Source of the DNA: Gibbula magus | Lineage: Eukaryota > Mollusca > Gastropoda > Trochida > Trochidae | Direction of reading: 5' to 3' | Assembly: GCA_936450465.1 (NCBI GenBank) | Contig: OW388300.1 | Location: 39,154,358-39,218,357, forward strand | Length of the DNA stretch: 64,000 bases | Shown: positions 25,130 to 40,100 of the stretch, in pieces | Position numbering within the stretch: the stretch's first letter is position 1 | Layout: every line of letters starts with the position of its first letter | The notes under the pieces: generated by a model | What the model saw: the letters and a program-made list of their open reading frames with translations, nothing else | The model's database searches: none | Told to the model about the DNA's origin: nothing | Program-made: the position numbers and the translations under genes

Positions 25130-28100
25130 AGGAGATGCACAGTTACACCTATCTGACAGCCTAGAAGCCTCTCATCCAAAGCAGTATTCTTGTCTCCATT
25201 TCTTAACTTTATCAGAGTTGTTCCTACATGTCACTGCACAACAAGTCAGAACCATAGTGCAAACATGTTCAAAGTATGCAAACATATTAATTACAGAATG
25301 TATACTGACAGCTTACCAGCTAAAAAGGGCTTAGAACCTTGGTATAAATTACTACCGAAACCAACTCAATACGTGTGTAAAGGCGACTGCACCATTCTCT
25401 CTTTTACTCATCTTTTTGGAGCAGTTACGCTTTGTCATAACAAATCTGTGAATGAAATGCATTCTTCATGGATTAAAGAACACGTTGATATTATTAGCCA
25501 CCTCTAAAGTCAATTAATGTCGTTTGTAGAGGCGTTGAAAGCTGACTTGTTTTCTACATGATTACAACTGTTTACACACAACCGGAAGTCGCCTTTGTCG
25601 AAATGCCAAGGGACGTAACTCATGTCCGAACTAGTGAATGTTACTATAAATAGCAAATTTGTAACATCGTGTATAATAATGATAGTGGATACTTATATCA
25701 TGCACTCACCCATCCATTATTGCTTGTTCATCCATGCATTTATGCTTGCTTAAGGCACTCCTCACATATTATTACCCCAAAGATACCGCTACTATAAGTG
25801 CTCTGCACGAAGTTATAGGTTCGTACTTCCATGTCCAGGTAGGAATTTCAACAACTCAGTGGAGTGAGTACAATGTGGATGAAGTGCCTGACCAAGGGAC
25901 ACAACACAATTTGAGACCATTAGGTGACATACTTTTGGTGTCTCTACAGGGATTTTAACCCAGGTCTTTGGCTGGAGAGACCAGCACGCTAACCACTACA
26001 CCACTGAGATGTTCAAAAAAGATCTTTCACAAGGATGTAAGAGCTGAAGAAGACAAATCAACAGAATCAATGGGTCAACAATATATTATCTGTAAACAAG
26101 ATCTAGTTGTACCAGACAAAATGCAGGATTATTATTAACTAACTGTCATCACATAGGAGGAGATGTACAATGTTTGGAAGGGATGGTTGCTTTTTCAAAT
26201 CACAAGCCAAACTGGTACTATGTCTCTTTGATGAATTAAAATAGTTTTTTTTATAAATTCATTCACAAACTCTCTTGACTGTGCACTCAAGGTTAACTCT
26301 GTTATCAAGACCATTCCTACCCTGTTCCCATAGGAACCTACTTGGATGCAGTCAAGATCAGCAACACAGTCATTCTCAATATACCATCATTAATTTAATT
26401 CGCGTGTTGTGTTGTCTTTGATCGAAATACTGATACTAACAGACGTGCCCATTCCTTTTAAGTTGTGCCAATTAACAGGCCGTTTCACCAAGTCTTCAGA
26501 ACATTTAAAAAACATCTTAATTGGCAGCTAGGTTGAATACTCCCAGTGAGTTGAGAATGAACAAAATATCACTGTTGGTCCTTACACCAGGGTAATAATG
26601 TGTGCGCTTTGAGCATGCCCTATGTGGCCTGGATTTCAGCGTTGTATAACTATCCTCATTATTATTATAATGAAAAATGTTATGTGTTTGATGAATCAAT
26701 GTCGAAATAGTGCCTCTCTGGTTGCTAATCCCTGCTTACCGGTATTTTCCGACATCAAGTCCATCTTGCTTGTTGGATATTTATGAACTATATGCCTCCA
26801 TTTGGGGACTTGAGACAATTTTTAAACTGCATGTATCTTTTTTAAACCACGACGACACCCACTGCCAGTTGTTTTTGTAACCTGATGTGGACTCAACCCA
26901 ACACAAGGCATAACACATGACAGTCTTCATCTCTAGCTAAATTAAGCTTTGCAGCATATCAGGGCTCCAGATAATTATTTTCACCAATGAGTATTTCACT
27001 CATCAAAATAAAAAATGAGGAGTAAAATTACTAAATGAAAAAAGCTAAGAGTATTTCATACTTTCAACGTTTATTAACATTCAGTGTCTTCATCTCATAG
27101 GTGTTCAACTAGTCATTGGTTATTTGGCAAGTACATGTACCAAAATATACTGTTTCTTCAATATATTTATGTATACTACCGTCTAAAATCACATGTGCTT
27201 TAATTGTACAATATGTTGAATATACTTCTAAAATTGAATGAATCAACTTTCTGTTTCAGTCACTACAAAATGTAATGAAGAAAACCCCATAAAAATTATG
27301 AATTTAATCAATAATTAATTAAACATTATTAGACTGACGAACTTCATTCTTGAAAAGTTCACTCAATATAAGTTGATACATTTTTAAAGTACATTTATTA
27401 AATAATGTTTGAATTTTTTTGTAAGCATGAAAGCTTCATATTGATTTTAATTGTGATTACTTGACATAACAATTTTCCTGCCCTGAATTTGTTGTTCTAA
27501 AAGAAATAGAAACACTTAGTACCGATTTCTGTCTTCAATAACTGAATGGCACATGGTCTGTATCTAATGTCGCTCAAGGATTTTTGTCAAAAATATTCAC
27601 TGACAATTCCCATCTTTATATGTTTTGATAATAATTTCCTAGGTTATCAACACTAAAATAAGTTTAAACAGATGTCAAAACAGTAAACACAGACCACGAG
27701 AAAACCGGGTGAAGAGCCTGTCATTTCTAAACAAATGCTAATAACTGGTTACAGATAAGTGCACGTTTGCGCTATATGATAAACATTCATCAGACGGTGC
27801 CTAGTTTAGAGGAAGACAAAAGTAGCCTCCCTTTCGTTTTGGTTAGTGTTTCCGATAATTTTGATAGACTGTTATTGTTTATCGGCAGTTGTGGCAATTA
27901 ACATTTAAATATGTATTTTGTTATGGAAATAAATAAGTTATTGGCAAGTGAAAGGCACTTTTGGTTGACAGATGTACCATGAAATTTATCAGTCCTTTGA
28001 CCACGCTAACATAACACTATTTTGACAGACACGCATGTAAACAAAATTGGTCTCGTATTCTGAGAGATTTGTGCGTATCTTTCACTCAATGATTTCATTT

Positions 28101-31100
28101 TTCATGCTATATCTGAATTATTCATGCGTTTTCTACGCAAATACGCATCTTATCTGGACCCCTGCATATCCTTCACTTTTCCGTGCATAGATGGTGGAAC
28201 GCTGCACCTGAAATGCATAGTGGGTTCTGATTCGCCAGCACTGAAAAGTGATAGAAATGCTGCAAGGCTTAATTTAGCCAAAGAGGGAGACGGATGGGAG
28301 TTACGCCATGCGCAGGGCAGTTGTTGTGTACTAGGCTGCATCAGTCTGATTAAAATCGACCTTGTTCCGAGGAATAAAATTTGCAAAATAATATATCTAC
28401 CGGGATACGAACAGGTTCTGTAGATTCCTCGCCACAAGGTCTGAGAACATCCCGTATAGGCGTGTGTTCTGAACCAGTTTAGCGCAGCCAAAGCCCAGTC
28501 AAATAGCTGACCAATCACATCATAGTATTTAAACTTTTGATTGGCTACCTGAATTGCGCTCGAACACGCAAGTCTACGGGCTGTAATCAGACGGAACCTA
28601 CGACTGATATGAGTTTCTTATCCCGGTAGATGTTTTTTTTTTGCAATTTATATTCCACGGAAAACCGTCGATTTTAATCAGACTGTAGGCTGCATAAACA
28701 AAATGTTTCTCGGGCACATCTTTTTCAAAAGTGACGAAGGCGGTAGGACTTTATTTTTAGCTCATCAGGCCTAAAAGGCCCGATGGGCTTTTGGCATGGC
28801 ATCCGTCCGTCCATTCGTTCGTCCATCCGTCCATAAACTTTTCGCTTTTTCGACTTCTTCTCCAGAACCAATAACTCTAGAGAGCTGAAATTTTATGTGT
28901 AGACTCCTTGGCCAATGGGGATTCTAAATTGTAGATTTGGTGACCCTGGGGCCCATAATAAGGGCCTCACAGGTCATGACCTAAAAACATATTTTCATCT
29001 TCTTCTCCAGAACAAAAAAACATAGAAGGCTGTAATATTGTGTGTAGACTCTTTAGCCAATGGGGATTCTAAATTGTAGATTTGGTGACCCTGTGGCCCC
29101 AAATAAAGGCCTCACAGGCCATTACCTAAAAACCTATTTTCAATTTCTTCTCCAGAACAAAAAGACCTAGAAGGCTGTAATATTGTGTGTAAACTCTTTA
29201 GCCAATGAGGATTCTAAATTGTAGATTTGGTGACCCTGAGGCCCCAAATAAGGGCCTCATAGGCCATGACCTATAAACATATTTTCATCTTCTTCTCCAA
29301 CTTCCCAATGCAAGGCATAACTCTTGCCAGTCTCCATTACTGGCTGATTTAGGCCTTGCAGTATTTCCTTAAGAAATCTGTGTTTGGAAATCCAGACCCG
29401 CTATGCATTTCTGGTGCAGCGATTCACTGTCTTGACACAAGAAAGCGAGGGAAATACCGTAAGGGATAAATCAGCCAGTAATGCAAACTGGCAAGAGTTA
29501 TGCCTTGCGTTTGGAAGTTGCTTCTTCTCCAGAACCAAAAGATCTAGAAGGTTGTAATATTGCACAATTTTACTAAATCTAGGTCTTTTTGGAGAAGACC
29601 GAGAAGGTCTCAAGGGCCATGACCTAAATATCTATATCAGTCTTCGTCGTTAAACAAAATAAACCCTGATGAGCTACAGAGCCCATGGCTCTATTTTTAT
29701 GTTTTGTTGGAAAAAATAATGATGCGGGAGGAGTATGTTTTATTTTTCCATCAAAATATAGCCTGAAAGTGGTAGAAGCATACAAAATAGAAGCACATCT
29801 GTTCCTGCAGACCATATATTTGTTGGACAAATGGGATTTGGGGGTTTACCAAAAGTGATGCGGCAAATTCTTAATTTATTTTTTCAAATGACAATTAAAG
29901 TGATGCGCTGGCGCCCGAGAAACATTTAATTTTTTTAATTTAGCCCTATGTAAACTGTTACAGAGAACTTACGGCCCATGGTGGAAGATGGCTCCGTCTG
30001 CCTGTAAACCATACAGAAAAACACCCAAATCATATTGCAGTGTCGACTTTATAGGTGAGTGATTAACGGTAGTCATTTATTTTATCATCAAAAACTGCGT
30101 TCCAGAGGAGATATTGCTATCCTGGGAGATATCATTTTGAAAGTATATTTTTCACAAAGCCCTGTCAACGTCAACTGCATGACGTCACAATGCTTTTACA
30201 TGATCATGACTAGTACTGATTTCACAATTCCTTGCAGGGGTAGAAACTAACCTGAAATGGTCACTAACCTTTTGGGCTAGTAGCTTTCAGATCTGACTTG
30301 CCCAGCCAACATTCTTCTAGCACAGTAACAAACAGACAGGAGAGGTAGAAAACAGATGATTAATAAATGATTTTCGTTTCCACAAAAAATACCCCGATAG
30401 AACCCTTCTTTTATAGACAAGTGGCATAAAGATTGTTAGAATATTAATTGATACTTTTCTTTTCAGAACTATCATTTGAACAAAAGGTATACCCAATACG
30501 TCTAGATATCTATGAGACATATCACCCAGGAGCTGTGGTGAAGATAATGGCTTATGATGTAACTGCTGGTACTGACGTGGATACGGGGAAGGCAACGTCA
30601 GTTTACACTTTCTTTACCGGAATTACTGTATGATTTGCTAAAACATATTAGCATAGTTTGTTAAGATTTTTTAAAATATTTTGGCAACATCACTGGATGA
30701 TTTCTCATTCTGACTAATTTTGTTTTCTCTTGAAAAAAGTTTCTATTAGTTAAATAATTTCCCTTGATGTTGTTAGTGTGATAATTCAGGAACCAGAGCA
30801 CAGATAGATAGAACTCTCCTTTCAAACGAGTTTTGCTCAAATTACTCGTATAGTCTCAGTTGATGTGTTTGTGATCTTCAGCTGGGTGACTCTGTGGAGT
30901 GACCAGCCCACCATCGTGGAACCCAGGCCCAGGGTTTTCTCTCCGCCTCTCAATACTATCGACTTTGCAACAGAGTAAGTGTTATCTACAACTGAATTCT
31001 GTACAAATCATGCTCTTCCCATGGAGTTTACTCTCTTTGGGTTTTCGAAGAGAATGTATACTAATATATAATCTACAAAATGAAAATTTTAATGATAATC

Positions 31101-34100
31101 AATTAAGTGTGCCGGATACTCCCCCCTTCAAAGTTATCAATAACTGTAACTTAAGTCATGGTATCTGTTGGTGGCTTATAACCGGGGATGTAGCTCAGTT
31201 GGTAGAGTGTCCGCTCATCACCTGGAAGACCAGGGTTCGATTCCCGGTCTCGTAATACCAAAAGACGTTAAAAGATGGGAGTTGTTGCTGTCTTGCCTGA
31301 CCCCAGCATTCTAAGGATAGAACAACACTTTAACTTAAACTATTGCAGACATAAAGTGTCATTATTATTATTATTAACAAGGAAATGTACATATATAAAC
31401 ACGAACACAAGTTACTAACTAAAATTTACATCATTCCTAACATTTCAGCTGTTGAATTATTATACACCCGCTACGAAGTAGTCGGGGGTATATAGTGCTC
31501 AGCGCGTCCGTCCGTCCGTCCGTCCGGAACACTTTTGGTTCCGCTCATAACTCAAATACTACTTGTTCAATTGTTATGAAACTTTATACATGTACACTTT
31601 ATGGTCCCTAGATGTGCCTTTTCTATGTTTAACTCAGATTCCATGATTATTTTTTCAGATTTTCCACTTTTAAGCATCTTTGTGTGCACGTCTATGCTTA
31701 CACTTTTGGTTCCGCTCATAACTCAAATACTACTTGTTCAATTGTTATGAAACTTTATGTATGTACACTTTATGGTCCCCACATGTGCCTTTTGTATGTT
31801 TCGTACTCTAATTTGCATAATTTATGCAAATTTTCTCCGTTTTTCGACTTTGCCATTCAGTTTTTGTTCCACTCATAACTCAAATACTAATTGTTCAAAT
31901 GTCTTGTAACTTGATACATATAATCATCACGATGTGTACATCTGCCTTTTGTATGTTTCATACCCTCATTTGCATAATTTATGCAAATATTCTCCGTTTT
32001 CGACTTAACCATTCACACTTTTTGTTCCACTCATAACTCTGAAAGCAGTTGTCCAAATGTTATGAAACTTGATATGTACAATCACCATGATGTGTACATC
32101 TGCCTTTTGTATGTTTCATACCCTCATTTGCATAATTTATGCAAATATTCTCCGTTTTCGACTTAACCATTCACACTTTTTGTTCCACTCATAACTCTGA
32201 AAGCAGTTGTCCAAATGTTATGAAACTTGATATGTACAATCACCATGATGTGTACATCTGCCTTTTGTATGTTTCATACCCTCATTTGCATAATTTATGC
32301 AAATATTCTCCGTTTTCGACTTAACCATTCACACTTTTTGTTCCACTCATAACTCTGAAAGCAGTTGTCCAAATGTTATGAAACTTGATATGTACAATCA
32401 CCATGATGTGTACATCTGCCTTTTGTATGTTTCATACCCTCATTTGCATAATTTATGCAAATATTCTCCGTTTTCGACTTAACCATTCACACTTTTTGTT
32501 CCACTCATAACTCTGAAAGCAGTTGTCCAAATGTTATGAAACTTGATATGTACAATCACCATGATGTGTACATCTGCCTTTTGTATGTTTCATACCCTCA
32601 TTTGCATAATTTATGCAAATTTTCTCCGTTTTTCATCCTCGCCATTCACACTTTTTGTTCCACTCATAACTCAGACACTAATTGTTCAAATGTTACGAAA
32701 CCACTGATGTGTACATCTGTCATTTTTATATTTCATACCCTCATTTGCATATTTGTATGTTTCATACCCTCATTTGCATATTTAATGACATTTTTCAAAT
32801 TTTTCGACTTTTACTTCTAAAACATGCTTACAAGTGTAATACTTACTCTGCTTTAATAATACTTATATATAATGGTCTGTTCATACAAAAGTTTAAACAT
32901 TGATGCCCTTTTGCTATTTTCAAACATTTCTTTTTTACCAATGTTAAAAGCGCGGGTATCATGAGTGAGCTGTGCTCACTAATTCTCTTGTTTTCTGAGT
33001 AGCCGGTTTAGAGGAATCACAACTCATTTACAAAAACAATAATCAGGGATTATGTGAATATACATCTCCAATGGTACACAAATTATGTCTCTTAAAGATC
33101 TGATGAAATGCATTTTTCTCAAGAATGACAGATGATTACCTCTACGTATATTGTAAATCGGAATCAATTGAGCATAAAATCAAGACAATATACACTTGCA
33201 AGTGATAATTAAGACGATGTTAATACACCCATTTTAACACTACCGCAATTAGTTGGGCGATTCATTTTGAAAATGCTCACTGAGGCGTGACTGTGATAAG
33301 CGACAGACGGGGCCGGCTAGACAGCTACTCCGCCAAGTCTCGTTAATTAATTAATGATGATTATCACTGCCGCTAAATGAATTTATGAGGTGTATTACAT
33401 CGCCAAAAAGACATGTTTATGTAATAATTGTGTAATTGTCATCTACGGAATTACCTAGTTGGATATCTAAACTTTCGATATATGGGAAATTTAAGTTGGT
33501 TTATTGAAGATTTCTTTGTGAAATTAACAATCAAAATGTTGCGAAATGACGTTGACTATCGCCGATAATGAGATTCCTCCAGATTCGTCACAGAAGTCAT
33601 CCCTTCACGGGCCACATCCCCGCAGTATTTCATTCTGGTCGCCGGGGCTAAATTAGGCGTTTTTAAAAAAAGCCGTATATAAGTAATTTATGGACCGATT
33701 TCAGAAATTTAAAATTGAGCAATTGTCAAATTGACATCCCATTTGAATGAATCTGATTTGGACCATATGTCATTGCATCTATCCTTTAACAAATGGCAAT
33801 TATGTTTCTTAAAAAGTGTACATATGCATGTGAGAAAAATTCTGCAGACAGGGGATTAAATATTTCTTTTATATCTAGTCTTATACGTCTGGAGCTGTGT
33901 CATGAGTCGCTCCAGTACTACACGGAGTTGGACGCGGTGATATTGCAGGGTCTCCTGGAAGAAGATCTCTACCTCACATGGGCCACCACCAACAAAACAC
34001 TCACCCAATCTCTGGAGAGATTAGAACTCAGAGAGTCGCCCAGAGCAAGCCAACAGACCAAAGAAGAGTACAAGCCAGTGTTGAATGGATACTTTGATAC

Positions 34101-37100
34101 GTTACCGGTATGATCAGTGATTTTTGTTTTCCTGCTCTCTTTGACTTTGGCATTATGCTTCATTTGGTTTATATCTCTATGTTCAAAATATCAATGTTTC
34201 TGGTGTTGAATGTATACTTTGATACGCTACCGGTATGATCAGTGATCATTGATTTTGCGATATTACAAAAAACCTGATGAGCTACAGAGTCTATGGTTCT
34301 ATTTTTCTTCTTTCTTTTTGATGCGCTACCTGTAAGACGATTGATTTTGCTGTTTCTTCTTTCTTTGACTTGTTGGCATTATGCTTCATTTGGTTTATAT
34401 CTCTATGCTAAAAAAATCAATGCTTCTGGTATGTAATTTTTGGTGATATTCCTTTATTGTTATCCTTAGCGCAAATCATACATTCGTACCTACGACATGG
34501 AATAATTCAAGAACTATTCACTTGATTCTTTTCATATTTTGCATTTAGGTTCACCATAGTAAGTGTTATGTTCCACCAGAGTTTTGTGACCTTGACCTTC
34601 ATATCAAGGTCACAACTAGTCTTTGTCATTTTACCCTTGTCAGCAGGATATCTCAAGAACAATTGACTGGATTCTCAAAATCTTTTACACCAACGTTCTC
34701 CTAGGGAAGATTTAGTGCCCATTTAATTATGGTGACCTTGACATTATTTTCTTTAATTTTGAAATATTTATTTGTGGCTTGGTTGATAATTGTTTGTAAA
34801 AGGATTCTTATATATTTTATCAATTTTCTTTTGTGTCATGTAATCAATTGGAAATTCAATATTTGAATGGCGTTAAGATGCATACAATCAGAAGACATGC
34901 AAAAATGTCATAACATATCTTTCTTTTCTGTACCAGGAAGAAGTGATCCAGCTGGTTCTGAGTTATCTAGACACGCCCTCCCTCTGTCGCCTCGCTCAGA
35001 CCTGCAAGTAAGTGTTGTCTTCTCAACTTCGTTTACTCAATAGAGAACTAATTCTATCATCCCATCTCTAAGATGATAAAACATGAGCATAAATGCTATC
35101 CTTTTCTCATTTCATGTAATACAAAAAAAAAACAAGATGACAGATACAGGGACTGGGAAAGACACCTTTGACAATGGGCCATTTTTATGGATTTTAGTCA
35201 TTTTCAGAATATCAAATGGGCCATTCCCCTTTGAAGCATTAGTAAAATTTCAAATTTTAATGGGTCCTTTTTTAATCCAATGTGCAAAATGGCCCATGTC
35301 CCCTGCCTTTCCCAATCCCTTCAGATAGACTGATTGAACCCTATCTTTAACTACCTTTCAGACTACTCCGACAGCACTGTTACGACCCCCTGTTATACAC
35401 AGAAGTTGATCTGCAGCCTCATTGGCCTCAGGTGAGTAATAAATATACCTTCTCTGGATCTTTCTTAGATGAACAAATACACTCATACACCACACAAGCA
35501 GTTGCATCTTTAGGGATTTGTGCACATGTGAATAAATTTGAAATTTGAATGCAAATATTTTAACTGCCCCAAGGAGGATCCCTCTGTAGGTAGGTGCAAG
35601 TACAACTGGAAAATAAATTCTTCCTATGGATTGCGTCTAATTTGTTTCAAATGTTTTCTATCTGTTTGCCAGACAGCAGACGAGGTGTATATTTTTCAAT
35701 GAGATAGATTTTGTGAATTTTTCTGTATTTTTATCAACATTTTCAATGGGTCTTCAGATGAGGATTTTGTTTTCTCTCTTTGCCAGACAGCAGACGAGGT
35801 CCTGGACAATCTGCAGGGACGATGTCATCAGTTGCAGAGACTGAACCTCGCCTGGTGCGGCAAGAACGGGACACTCTCCACCCACGCTTGTAACAGGTCG
35901 GTCTCTTATCATTAAGCTTTAGATGGTTTTATCAATTGTTAGTTTTGACTCCAGAGAAGAGCTTACTAACAGTGTATGAAATAAGCTCGAAAAGTTACCA
36001 GTCCGAAAGTATGACTTTATAAATTTTCATGGCAAAATCTAACAAACACCTTCAAATGTTTTCAGACCAAAACAAATTTTTTAAGGTGTCAGACAGTCCA
36101 TATTTTAATAACCAATTTAGAAACATTGGAAAATTTGAATCTAATAAATAAACACGCCAACCATATAAGTGTGTTTGTAAAATAAAATATTGTTTAAAAA
36201 AGTCGACATTGACTATCTTCTATGCTGCAGGTTCTTGAGTGTGTGCGGAGAGAAACTGTCGAGTATTGGTCTGTCTTGCTGTCAGTTTGTTACCGGCGAC
36301 TATCTGGAGCTGCTGGCTCTCCACTGTCCAAATCTCACAGGTACTGTTATCCACTATATTGTCTACTAGTCTACTTGTACAGTCTAAGCTCTCTTCAAGC
36401 TAGTCATCATACTATAGTATGGTACAAATCAATACAATACAATATAATACAATACAATACAATACAATACAATTATACAATCTCAGCGCTGACAGTCTTA
36501 ATATTTTGACCCATATTTCATTTATACTGTCAGACGCCGTTTGTCGGCACAATTTCGTTACAGCAGAAAATTGTCTGGAAAGCGTGTCATCATTTGTATA
36601 GATATGCATAGAGACGATTTGTAATATTTTTGTGTGCGGGTGGTCAGGATTACAGTTATACGGGGTCTGATAAAACGAGGTCTGACTGTATTGAAATGGT
36701 CCATGCAGTTCAAATAAGTGTCTGTATTTGAAGATATTATGATCTCTTCTACTTTTATTTGTAAGTTAGAATCATTATCATTAATCCTTTAACTAAGGGG
36801 TCCCAAAATATTATCATGTTCAGTAAGTGCCCGATCTAGGATTCCTGTAAAATGGCCAGTCAGATTGGTTTGGCACTAATTCATTCTTCAGCTGAAATGT
36901 TAATGCATCAGTCAGTAGCCTGCCTCACAATGTAACTTTGTAATCTTTAATGGCCAATTTATAGAAGAATCTTAAAGGGGCAGTAGCATGTTTTTTCGCT
37001 CAAATAAGTTGATGAAATTGATTTGAATAATAATGTCACTAATAGTAAATCACTGTTCTCTCTTCGGAAAATCAAGTTAAAAAATGAGTGTACATGGTTT

Positions 37101-40100
37101 CGTAAAGCCATGGGAATAATTTTTGTCATTAAAGATATTAAAATGTGTTCACAATAAAATGGCCGCCATGCAATTTTTGCTTCATCGTTATTACCACTAC
37201 GGATAATTGGTTTGTGTAATAAGAAGTTTACCCTCTAAAGTTACTATAAATGACATAAACTATCATTATAAATGGGAAATTTGAAAAAAGAAAATTTGCA
37301 AAGAATGTGCTACTGCCCCTTTAAAAGATTAACAGCAGAGATGAAAGTTGCCGGATTTAGGTCTGTCTAAATCGTCCTTATAGTCTTATCTACACCTCAA
37401 CTCTTTGCTTTACCTAGACATAGACCTGAGTGGATGTCGGAAGATTGACGGTCTCGGTATGATTGAGTTGACTAAGCTGAAGAAACTACAGAAACTGAAC
37501 CTGTACCGGACGTTCATCGAACTCACGCCGCTATCAAATATTATTTTGTAAGTGACCAATATTTTCTCTGTTTAAACTAATGTTAAAATATTCAAGTTAT
37601 CAACTCTCAAGGGATGAATTATCTCCTTGTAGAATGTGTGCTTAACCAATAACCTGCTGGTCTTGGAATGTTCTGTAGGGGTTGGGATAGCGCAGTGATT
37701 AATGTGTTCAGCTTTGGATCAAGGGGTTCGTGGTTTGAATCCGCCAGAGGCTCCGCAACTTTGTATGCAGCAGAGAATTGTGCTACATGTTGTAAAGTTT
37801 GTGTGCAAAGCCACACTGAATTTAAGTGCAGTATCACCCATGGTTCCCTACTTCCAGCCAGTGCTCGCAGGTTTAATCCCTGCAATAATACTAGCAGCCA
37901 TGATATAAGGGAAATACTCTTGAAAGCAGCATTAAACCTCAACTCACCTCACCTCGACTCCCCTCAGAATATTCTGTTGCCAATCCCAATCGCAACCTCC
38001 TTTGTTACATATCTTTTTTCATGTCAACAAATCTTTCTATAACTGTTCAATGGCAATTTGTCTTAGTTCTTTATAGTATTTCCTTTTCTTGTATATTGTT
38101 TATTATTTATGTTTCTTGATGTCTAATCATTAAGTATAAGATATTTTTGTTCTGATATTTTGTACAGCTCATGTCTTGACCTCCAACATCTGAACATCGG
38201 TTCCTGTAGTTCGATATCCAGTCACGACGACATCGCAGCACAGCTTGGCAAATACTCAAAGTGAGGCTCTTTTTCTAAACTGATAACTTCGTAACATACT
38301 GCCCCAAAAACTTAAGAAAAACCTAAAATGATAACTATTCTGGTTACAGGACATCTGTATTCATGACAAGGCCCTGAATCAGGATTATATATATTTTAGG
38401 TTTTTCTTAAATTTGTCTGGCAGTAATCTTTTCCATGATGTGATTGCTGGTGAAATCTAGCATTGCATATAAACCGTGTATAATATTGGTCAATAGAGAA
38501 GTACCCTATATAGGTGTAATCGTCACTATTGACGAAAAAGGTGTTAATTTCTAATGTGTCATGTAGTGAAATTCTTCAAAGGAAGTTCACCATAACCACT
38601 AACCACCTGACGAAGGGGTAAGAAGTAGCCCAGAAATGCTGTGAGAAACAAAATAAAGAAGTTTTAATCCATAGTAGTGTATCTTGTAGAGTGCCATGAA
38701 GTGACATTAAAAAAAATCGCCACCCAAACATTTTACAATATATGATGAGAAATAATAATATTTGTTTATGTTACGTTACCTTTATTTCCAGGAAGTTAAA
38801 GTCATTGGACCTGTGGCGGTCAAGGAAGATCTCGTATGTGGGACTGATGGCTATAGCTCACAACTGTCCAGATCTGGAGGAACTGGACATAGGCTGGTGG
38901 TCAGTATATGTAGTGTTAAATATCCTTAAAGGGGAAGATCTATCAGTAATTTACGCCATCTTGTTTTTTTGGTATTTCGTGAAATGGGAAACATGCTTTA
39001 TATTTTACAAGTTATTTAGCTCATCAGGGCTGAAAGGCCAGATGAGCTTATTGCATGGGCTCTCGTTGTCCGTTGTCCGTAAACTTTTCACATTTTGACT
39101 TCTCCAGGACCACTTCATCCTCTTAGTTGAAATTTTGTTGGTAACTTCTTTGCACAAATAAGGGGATCAAAGTTTGTTCATTAGGTCCTCAGCCTCCCCT
39201 TCAAATATGGGCATGGCAGGCATTAAAACTGTAACGGTTTAGGGGGGTAAAAGGAGCTAATACTTTACTTAAGAGATAGCATGTTACGGAGTAATTGGAT
39301 CTCTCACTTTTACCCTATAAAATTACAGTTTACTAATTTAATAAATAATTAGACAACAAGGAGTTAAAACCATCAACAATAATTTATTACATTTACATTT
39401 ATCAATCAATAATTTCCAATAGCATTCATTACAAGTACATTTAGGAAAAGCAAGTAAATCTTGTACAAACAGCTTCTGAGGGAATATTTTATGAACGCTT
39501 CACTGAATCAGTGAGTATATACTTACATCGTACTCGGTAAACCGGTAGAGATAAATCTTGATCACTCAAAATAAATACGGATGATTAAAAACAGCAGCAA
39601 TCAAAAGACGTCTTCTACTACGGCTGTCCAGCTTTCAACTACTTACTAACGGCAAAATCTTAGTCTATTACAACTGTCAAACACTGACGTAATCATGAAA
39701 CAATCGATGTGACGTAGTTTGTTTACATTATACAAACTCCCATATTAATTTATTATTATGAAATGGAGAAACGTCATGAAGCAAAATATTAATAATGAAA
39801 TGTAATTTGCCGTTGATAATAACAAGTTTATAAAAGATTTACATTTGTCAACGAACGCAGTACACATAAAGTCGTGACGTCATCATCACAATTCCAAAAT
39901 GGCTGCCCCCATAGTGAAAAATCATCGCCGATAGTAGTATTGATAAAAACATGTTTTACAAGGTAACTGGCGATGTATTTAAGTGTAAACAAGTGTCTAA
40001 TAGGTCTAGAATATAATCTGATTGGTATTCCGTATAACAATATACTAACTATGCATACATTCGATAAAAGACACTGTCTTATTACTGACAATGGAAATTA

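Noticed and set aside
31184..31255. tRNA gene
   Set aside because: Promoter boxes are intact, but the acceptor arm does not close and an (ATT)n-tailed body follows, so it is a SINE.
31981..32820. Family of repeated 61-codon ORFs
   Set aside because: They are successive readings of the 158-bp satellite and share its period; no start-site, codon or domain evidence supports genes.
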